A DNA stretch of 8,312 bases from the NCBI GenBank assembly GCA_031254255.1, contig JAIRUT010000153.1, positions 1 to 8,312 on the forward strand. The letters are read 5' to 3'. A program made the translations under genes and the position numbers. The DNA comes from Coriobacteriales bacterium. Its GTDB lineage: Bacteria; Actinomycetota; Coriobacteriia; Coriobacteriales; UBA8131. Under the pieces are notes generated by a model, which searched no databases, was not told the origin of the DNA, and saw only the letters and a program-made list of their open reading frames with translations. Of this stretch, positions 1 through 4,502 are shown in pieces (the first letter of the stretch is position 1; every line of letters begins with the position of its first letter).

Positions 1-955
1 AGACGAGGAGCATGTTCGAGGAATAGCTGAAGAAGGTTACGAGGTTTCCGAAGGAGAAGCGTCGGTTTCCTAAGAGTTGGAAATTGAGAAGTGGCGAGGG
101 ATGTCTTCTCTCAGCCAAAATGAGCACCGGTATCAGGATGATTGCCGGGGCGAGGAACCAGCGAGCATAGGGGAACTGGCCGTCGATGCCTGTGATCAGG
201 GCTGCTAAGGTGATGAGCAATATGAAGGCTCCCATGATGTCGAGGCGCGGCGCGTTTTTCTGGGGTGGCATGGGGGAGCGCAGCTTAGCCAAGCCGAGCA
301 CTAAGGCGACCATTGCCAAGGGGATGTTCAGGTAGAAGATCATCGGCCAAGTTGAGAAGGCCAATACCATGCCGCCGATTGCTGGGCCGCCGACATTGCC
401 AAGCCCAACTACCAGCACAGAGAAGCCCAGGGCCATCCCTCGTTGCTCTGGTGGAAAGATCGTGGTCACCAGGGCCATACCGGTGGCCATGGTCATTGCG
501 GCGCCGATGCCTTGTATGACGCGCCCAACCAAGAGCAGGCCCAGGCCAAGGCCGGATGAGAGGCCCATTGATGCTGATAAGGATCCGACCAGGCCACAGA
601 ATAGCGAGCCAAGGGTAAAGACGATAAGTCCGGAGTTGTAGATTTTATGTGATCCGATGCGATCTCCGATGCTACCAAGAAGGAGCATCGTGGAGCTAAT
701 CACTATGAGGAAGACGGTTACCACCCATTGGATGTCGCTTTGACCGACACCGAACTCATCAGCTGCCATTACTGGCAAAGCAACGTTTATGCTGGAAGCA
801 GTCAATCCTGCAAGTAAGGTTCCAAGGGCGGTCACTACTAAAGCCAGCCATTTGTTGGTTGGTTTTTGGGCTTTTCTGTTTGCTGAGCTGTTAGTTGCTG
901 TCGGGTGACCAGGTGAAGGGATCCGATTCATGGGGGCGTTGTCGGCTTCAGACAT
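1..955 (-). CDS. DHA2-family MFS transporter (partial, C-terminus beyond window)
   Basis: An integral membrane transporter of the major facilitator superfamily; members of the 14-helix DHA2 group usually export drugs or other small molecules by proton antiport. The first 318 residues are present. A hydrophilic 36-residue N-terminal tail precedes helix 1 (about 36-58). MFS motif A is seen as GDRIGSHK (about 97-104) after helix 2. The motif-B-like RVIQGIGAAM (145-154) is in helix 4, motif-C-like GLGNVGGPAIGG (184-195) in helix 5, and WPMIFYLNIP (203-212) leads helix 6, as in DHA2 proteins. About nine helices are visible before the window edge. The ATG overlaps the stop of the upstream methyltransferase gene by one base (TAATG), with AGGAG 11 nt upstream (967-971), so translational coupling is likely. 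Family assignment is firm. The substrate cannot be read from the sequence; the pairing with a methyltransferase may hint at a thio-compound or amino acid, but that is speculation. Confidence 0.9.
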   Translation of the reverse strand, partial: MSEADNAPMNRIPSPGHPTATNSSANRKAQKPTNKWLALVVTALGTLLAGLTASSINVALPVMAADEFGVGQSDIQWVVTVFLIVISSTMLLLGSIGDRIGSHKIYNSGLIVFTLGSLFCGLVGSLSASMGLSSGLGLGLLLVGRVIQGIGAAMTMATGMALVTTIFPPEQRGMALGFSVLVVGLGNVGGPAIGGMVLAFSTWPMIFYLNIPLAMVALVLGLAKLRSPMPPQKNAPRLDIMGAFILLITLAALITGIDGQFPYARWFLAPAIILIPVLILAERRHPSPLLNFQLLGNRRFSFGNLVTFFSYSSNMLLV

Positions 956-1995
956 TAGAGCTTTGTCTCCTGTCCAGATTGGATTTGTTTGGGACTGCCG
1001 GTATATTCGGGACGTCCAGCAGTGACGACGTCCAAACTGCCGACTGTTCCGTAGATGGCTGCCGTGAAGCTTGGTCTCGATCCACAGCAACTTCCGATGA
1101 ACTGGGCGCCAAGCTGGCGGTACAACCATGCAGCCTCAGCCATGTCATCTGGCGTCTCGATGAAGCGTCTTGAGCCTTGGGGTTCAGAGCGTGGGTGTTG
1201 CTTGGGGGGCCTTGCTGATGAGGACGTGGATGCAGGGTCTGGCAACACAAGGTCAGGCGATTTGGAGGCGGGTGACCCAGTGGCAGGTGGCGGCCCAATA
1301 CGGGGTTGAACCAGAAGTGGCAGGTTACTGGCCTCGGCCATCTGGCTCAGGATCTCATCCAGGCCGGAGGTTCCCGAACCACAGTTCACGCCGATGACAT
1401 CGGCCCCCGCTGCTTCCAGGATCGAGGCAGCTGCTGCCGGATCAGTCCCAGTAAACGGCATCTTGTTCTCCGCATCGAAGCTGATGCTTACGAAAACTGG
1501 CAGATCAGTGACCGATTTGGCGGCCTGAAGAGCAGCGCAGGCATCGTGTATGGACACCATTGACTCAATCAGTATGGCATCCGGCTGCTCAGAGGCTAAA
1601 ACCTCGATCTGTTCGGCATAGATGTCGATAATCTCTGTAAGTGAACAGGCGTCTGCAGGGTCTGGCAACAACCCACAAGGCCCGACATCGGCCAACACAT
1701 GCTCTGGTTTGCAGGCCTTGGCTAAACGCACAGCTAGACGGTTCAACTCTACCAGTTGATCTTCGAGGCCATCGGAGGCCAGCATCGGGCGATTGCCAGT
1801 AAAACTGTTGGTGGTCAAAGCTTGGGCACCAGCTGCCAGATAGCGTTTGTGGATCTCGGTAATGAGTTCCGGCTCCATGACGTTCAGGAGTATCCCCGGC
1901 ATTTCCGGATCGATATCCTCGGCTATCAGCAAGGTGGCCATGGCTCCGTCCAAAACGACCATATCCTTTTGGAAACGCAGGGCAATATCAGCCAT
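955..1995 (-). CDS. Stand-alone homocysteine S-methyltransferase family protein
   Basis: A 346-residue cytoplasmic protein of the zinc-dependent homocysteine/thiol methyltransferase barrel family (MetH N-terminal module, BHMT, MmuM). Enzymes of this family move a methyl group to homocysteine to make methionine. Seen: DGAMAT (16-21); EPELITEIHKRYLAAGAQ with TTNSF (41-65), typical of the barrel; LIESM (142-146); and the zinc ligands Cys205 (GVNCG) and Cys303-Cys304 (GSCCGS). Two oddities: the usual GGCCG reads GSCCG, and the conserved PNAG loop reads PRIG (231-234). That loop is followed by a Pro/Ser/Lys-rich insertion up to about residue 276, just before RFIETPDDMAE. There is no fused folate, cobalamin or MTHFR domain. 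An in-frame ATG at 2067 would add 24 residues, but AAGGAG at 2001-2006 sits 5 nt from the ATG at 1995, so I prefer that start. The methyl donor is unknown. It forms an operon with the MFS gene downstream. Confidence 0.85.
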   Translation of the reverse strand: MADIALRFQKDMVVLDGAMATLLIAEDIDPEMPGILLNVMEPELITEIHKRYLAAGAQALTTNSFTGNRPMLASDGLEDQLVELNRLAVRLAKACKPEHVLADVGPCGLLPDPADACSLTEIIDIYAEQIEVLASEQPDAILIESMVSIHDACAALQAAKSVTDLPVFVSISFDAENKMPFTGTDPAAAASILEAAGADVIGVNCGSGTSGLDEILSQMAEASNLPLLVQPRIGPPPATGSPASKSPDLVLPDPASTSSSARPPKQHPRSEPQGSRRFIETPDDMAEAAWLYRQLGAQFIGSCCGSRPSFTAAIYGTVGSLDVVTAGRPEYTGSPKQIQSGQETKL

Positions 1996-2000
1996 CATAT

Positions 2001-2006
2001 CTCCTT
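2001..2006 (-). promoter_or_regulatory. Ribosome binding site of the methyltransferase gene
   Basis: Read on the minus strand this is AAGGAG. Two adjacent in-frame ATGs follow, 2 nt away (1998) and 5 nt away (1995); the second has the better spacing. The site argues against the longer ATG start at 2067. Confidence 0.7.
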
Positions 2007-2065
2007 CACAAGCCCCCGTCATCTGCAGATTCCAATAGACTAGCACAAGGGCATTCACTGAAGAC

Positions 2066-2095
2066 ATCTGACAGAGTGGTATACTTGGGAGTCAA
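2066..2095 (-). promoter_or_regulatory. Weak candidate promoter for the methyltransferase-MFS operon
   Basis: On the minus strand TTGACT (2095-2090) is a good -35 box. The best -10 at 18 nt spacing is only TCAGAT (2071-2066), three of six consensus bases. It lies about 60 bases upstream of the ribosome binding site and overlaps the plus-strand promoter, so the two directions might interfere. Spacing and position fit, but the -10 is poor. Confidence 0.25.
2078..2085 (+). promoter_or_regulatory. Candidate extended -10 promoter of the Asp23-fakA-recG operon
   Basis: TGGTATACT (read from T2077) has the TGn extension and five of six bases of TATAAT. No good -35 exists at 17 nt; TTCACT at 2054-2059 is 20 nt away. 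Extended -10 promoters can work without a strong -35. Predicted transcription would start near 2092, giving a leader of about 90 nt that contains the inverted repeat at 2110-2135. Confidence 0.4.
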
Positions 2096-2109
2096 TAAAA
2101 AACTGATAA

Positions 2110-2135
2110 CAGGTTGCATCGCTTGCTCCAACCTG
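2110..2135. repeat. Perfect 7-bp inverted repeat in divergent intergenic region
   Basis: CAGGTTG (2110-2116) and CAACCTG (2129-2135) are exact reverse complements separated by 12 bp. The half-site centres are 19 bp apart, close to two helical turns, which suits a dimeric repressor. In the transcript it could also form a hairpin with a 12-nt loop in the leader of the Asp23-family gene. Function is inferred; the repeat itself is directly seen. Confidence 0.5.
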
Positions 2136-2171
2136 AATATTGTAATTTGCAGAGTATTTATTATTGTTATT

Positions 2172-2178
2172 GGGAGGT
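2172..2178 (+). promoter_or_regulatory. Ribosome binding site fixing the GTG start of the Asp23-family gene
   Basis: GGGAGGT lies 5 nt (counted from GGAGG) upstream of GTG at 2183. An in-frame ATG at 2114 would add 23 residues rich in Tyr, Cys and Gln that do not resemble the family and would run through the intergenic inverted repeat, so the GTG is preferred. Confidence 0.75.
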
Positions 2179-2182
2179 ACGA

Positions 2183-2551
2183 GTGGACAGACAACCGGGG
2201 TATTTACCTGTTGCCGGGAAGCTTGTGATCGCTGATGAGGTGATCGCAGATCTTGCCGGTTACACCGCTTTTGAGAGCTACGGTGTTGTTGGCATGGCGG
2301 CTCCGTCTATGCAGGATGGCATAGCCAAATTGTTGCCAGTCCATCGTCTGCGTCGTGGGGTGCTTGTCCATTCCACCGATGAGGGGATATTGGTCGATAT
2401 GTACGTGATTATCGAAAGTGGTACAAACTTGGGAGCCGTCTCCAAGAATCTTGCAGATTCTGTCCGTTATGTGCTTGAGCATTTTGCCCAGATTCCTGTT
2501 GCTGATGTACGTATTCATGTGCAAGGTATCCGGATGCCGGAGAGTCGATAG
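2183..2551 (+). CDS. Asp23/Gls24 (YloU) family protein
   Basis: A 122-residue soluble protein of the Asp23/Gls24 family (DUF322). Members are linked to envelope or alkaline stress in Firmicutes, but the biochemical role is unclear. Seen: GKLVIADEVIADLAGYTAFESYGVVGM (12-38, read in pieces) with the conserved YGVVGM core. Then come a VLVHSTDEGILVDMYVII strand pair (60-77), ESGTNLGAVSKNLADSV (78-94) and a closing VADVRIHVQGI (106-116). This is the normal domain layout and length, with no membrane anchor. It uses a GTG start. In many Gram-positives the yloU gene directly precedes the DAK2/FakA gene, as here. In those genomes rpmB (ribosomal protein L28) is often the divergent neighbour; it is absent here and a methyltransferase gene takes that place. 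Confidence 0.9.
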   Translation: MDRQPGYLPVAGKLVIADEVIADLAGYTAFESYGVVGMAAPSMQDGIAKLLPVHRLRRGVLVHSTDEGILVDMYVIIESGTNLGAVSKNLADSVRYVLEHFAQIPVADVRIHVQGIRMPESR

Positions 2552-2568
2552 ATCTGTAAGTGTTTGTC

Positions 2569-2606
2569 AGCTTGGTGGTTTTGGGAGTATTGCCCCGAAC
2601 CAAGCT
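2569..2606 (+). other. RNA hairpin after the Asp23-family gene
   Basis: AGCTTGGT (2569-2576) pairs perfectly with ACCAAGCT (2599-2606). An inner TTGGG/CCCGA stem (2581-2585 with 2594-2598, one G-U pair) continues after a 4-nt bulge. It starts 17 nt after the stop codon. No T-run follows, so it is not a standard intrinsic terminator; it could be an mRNA processing or stability element between Asp23 and fakA. Confidence 0.5.
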
Positions 2607-2629
2607 AAGCCAAGCTAAGCCAAGCCAAG
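2600..2629 (+). repeat. Six-copy pentanucleotide repeat (CYAAG)
   Basis: Six uninterrupted CYAAG units: CCAAG, CTAAG, CCAAG, CTAAG, CCAAG, CCAAG. Equivalently, there are three 10-bp units with one T-to-C change in the last. The first units form the 3' arm of the hairpin at 2569-2606, and the second 10-bp unit offers an alternative pairing partner (2610-2616). The repeat lies outside coding sequence. Confidence 0.85.
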
Positions 2630-2681
2630 GGAGGCAGTGGCATTTTTGATTTTCAGGATAGTACCGGCTGAAGAATTATTG

Positions 2682-2709
2682 CGTCAGTTGACCAGTTGAT
2701 CGGCTGACG
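2682..2709 (+). other. Hairpin in the fakA leader
   Basis: CGTCAG (2682-2687) pairs with CTGACG (2704-2709), and in RNA the stem extends through two G-U pairs and GA/UC to ten pairs around an 8-nt loop. The same stretch contains a direct repeat, AGTTGACC then AGTTGATC (2686-2701). It ends 9 nt before the AAGGA ribosome binding site of fakA, so it could influence translation or transcript stability. There is no T-run, so it is not a terminator. Confidence 0.5.
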
Positions 2710-2731
2710 ACCTGAGATAAGGAAGAGTATT

Positions 2732-4411
2732 TTGGCTGAAATCAGCAGCAGTGAGATGATTGGGCATTTCAAACAGGCCGCAGCACATTTGACCGCTCAC
2801 AAAGATGATATCAATAAGCTCAATGTTTTTCCGGTTCCCGATGGTGACACGGGAACCAATATGTCTCTGACAATCCAAAATGTGGTGCGTGAGCTCGATG
2901 GACTGTCCGGAAACATCACCCTTGCCGACATAACGAGGGCTGTTACCCATGGCTCCTTGATGGGTGCCCGTGGCAACTCTGGTGTCATCACTTCCCAGAT
3001 CCTGCGCGGTATTTGCGAGGCTCTGAACGAGAGTCAGGAATTCGATTCCCAAGCTGTTGCTGTTGCCTTGACCAAGGCAGTTGAGGTGGCCTTCAATGCG
3101 GTCCGTCGCCCTGTTGAGGGTACCATTTTGACCGTACTCAAGGATATGTCCATCCGGGCTGGCCTCGTTGCTGCGGAAGGCGCGGATTTTTGTGAATGCC
3201 TGAACCAAGTGGCCGAGGAGGCTTTCCTCTCCGTCCAGCGTACACCAGATCTTTTGCCGGTCCTCAAAGAGAACAATGTGGTTGATGCCGGTGGTTACGG
3301 TCTGGCACTCCTGGCCCAGGGCTTCGTTGCCTCGGTGTTGGGGAAGCCATTGGCTAAAACCTCGGTTGATATGCCTGTGGCTGGTGTGGTCGATGCCCCA
3401 AAGGTGGCAATCGAGCAGATTAATGACTGGGAGGGTTCCGAATATCTGTATTGCACGGAGTTCCTCCTGAAAAGTGACCATCTAGATGTACCGGCCACCA
3501 AGGAGTTTTTGGCTTCGCTGGGTGACTGCGAGCTTCTAGTCGGTACCCATCCAGACTTCAAGATCCATGTGCACACAGATGTCCCCGGTACCGTGCTGAC
3601 CTACATGACCGAGCGCGGTCAGGTATCCGAGGTGCATGTTCATAATATGAGGCTCCAAAGTGCGGAGCGTTCCAGCTCGCTGGCTGCGGCTGAGAGCGAG
3701 TCAGTGGGCCAGGGTGCTAAGGGAGTGACAGATGGCGTGGGTGAAGATGCGTCTGGTCGCGGTTATGTCGCGGTTGCATCGGGAGACGGGCTGGTCAAGA
3801 TCCTTGAGTCCCTCGGTGTGGATGTGGTGGTCAGCGGGGGCCAGACGATGAATCCCTCAACTGCCGAACTTCTGGATGCGATCGAATTGGTCAATGCTGA
3901 GGAAGTCGTGGTCTTTCCAAACAACAAGAATATCATCATGGCTGCTAATGCCGCCGCGGACTTGAGTAAGAAGCATGTGGAAGTGGTTCCGACCAAGAGT
4001 GTGCCGGCAAGTTTTTCGGCACTCTTCCTCGCCGACCCTGGAGAGCCGCTGGAAAGCCAAGTGGAGTCCATGCGCGAGGTCATTGAAGGCGTCAGGTCGG
4101 CAGAGATCACAACTGCCGTTAAGGATGCCAAGAGCGCTGATGGAGAGCCTATCAGCGTTGGTGATATCATCGGCATCCTCGATGATTCCATAGTATTTGT
4201 TGGTCGCGACATCAACCAGATCGCCATGTCGTTGGTTGGCCTTCTGGCCAAAGGGAATCCTGATACTTTGACTATTCTGGCCGGTGCAGACTACCAGCAG
4301 TCTGATTTTGACGCCCTGGTTTCCCAAATTGAGGATAACTATCCGGATCTAGAACTTGATTCGCACCGTGGGGATCAGCCGCTCTATCCGCTGATAATAG
4401 CCGCCGAATAG
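2732..4411 (+). CDS. fakA: Fatty acid kinase ATP-binding subunit FakA (DAK2/DegV-like, YloV)
   Basis: A cytoplasmic kinase that phosphorylates exogenous fatty acids held by a separate FakB (DegV) carrier, feeding acyl-phosphate into phospholipid synthesis. No fakB lies in the window. The 559 residues match the family's length. The N-terminal DhaL/DAK2 ATP-binding domain (about 1-205) has NVFPVPDGDTGTNM (31-44, Mg/ATP aspartates 37 and 39), GARGNSGV (78-85), EGT (129-131) and DAGGYGLALL (185-194). The middle domain has YCTEF (Cys241) and KIHVHT (His279, His281), matching residues reported as zinc ligands in staphylococcal FakA. The C-terminal domain has SGGQTMNPST (368-377) and FPNNKN (395-400). 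A Ser/Glu/Gly-rich linker (about 311-342) joins the middle and C-terminal domains. The start is TTG with AAGGA 8 nt upstream; no upstream ATG fits. It follows the Asp23-family gene and precedes recG, the conserved order. Confidence 0.92.
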   Translation: MAEISSSEMIGHFKQAAAHLTAHKDDINKLNVFPVPDGDTGTNMSLTIQNVVRELDGLSGNITLADITRAVTHGSLMGARGNSGVITSQILRGICEALNESQEFDSQAVAVALTKAVEVAFNAVRRPVEGTILTVLKDMSIRAGLVAAEGADFCECLNQVAEEAFLSVQRTPDLLPVLKENNVVDAGGYGLALLAQGFVASVLGKPLAKTSVDMPVAGVVDAPKVAIEQINDWEGSEYLYCTEFLLKSDHLDVPATKEFLASLGDCELLVGTHPDFKIHVHTDVPGTVLTYMTERGQVSEVHVHNMRLQSAERSSSLAAAESESVGQGAKGVTDGVGEDASGRGYVAVASGDGLVKILESLGVDVVVSGGQTMNPSTAELLDAIELVNAEEVVVFPNNKNIIMAANAAADLSKKHVEVVPTKSVPASFSALFLADPGEPLESQVESMREVIEGVRSAEITTAVKDAKSADGEPISVGDIIGILDDSIVFVGRDINQIAMSLVGLLAKGNPDTLTILAGADYQQSDFDALVSQIEDNYPDLELDSHRGDQPLYPLIIAAE

Positions 4412-4451
4412 GCAAATTGGGTACCGTAGGCGACAAAGGCACCAAAAGTGA

Positions 4452-4472
4452 CAGAGGCGGCAGAGGCGGCAG
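4452..4472 (+). repeat. Tandem 9-bp repeat between fakA and recG
   Basis: CAGAGGCGG occurs twice in direct succession (4452-4460, 4461-4469), followed by a partial third unit, CAG. It lies in the 91-bp gap between fakA and recG, upstream of the recG ribosome binding site. No promoter or terminator was recognised in this gap. Confidence 0.6.
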
Positions 4473-4490
4473 TTTGCTTTGATCAATGCA

Positions 4491-4496
4491 GGGAGG
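4491..4496 (+). promoter_or_regulatory. Ribosome binding site fixing the recG TTG start
   Basis: GGGAGG lies 6 nt before TTG at 4503. A longer in-frame TTG start at 4479 would place this motif inside the gene and has only a weak, distant AGAGG upstream, so 4503 is preferred. Confidence 0.6.
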
Positions 4497-4502
4497 CAAC
4501 GG

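Noticed and set aside
948..1298. A 116-residue open frame on the minus strand within the methyltransferase gene
   Set aside because: It lies wholly antiparallel or out of frame to the conserved methyltransferase, has no ribosome binding site of note, and its composition (Pro/Ser/His/Arg) is that of a shadow frame.
2114..2182. Extended N-terminus of the Asp23-family protein from ATG 2114
   Set aside because: No ribosome binding site precedes it, the added residues do not resemble the family, and GGGAGGT is placed well for GTG 2183.
2569..2606. Intrinsic terminator between the Asp23 gene and fakA
   Set aside because: The stem is good but is followed by the AAGCC-type repeat instead of a T-run.
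2600..2629. CRISPR-like repeat array
   Set aside because: Units are 5 or 10 bp with no spacers; it is a simple tandem repeat.
2684..3481. A 265-residue open frame on the minus strand opposite fakA
   Set aside because: The plus strand there encodes the full set of FakA motifs; the opposite frame shows no recognisable domain and is best explained by codon bias of fakA.
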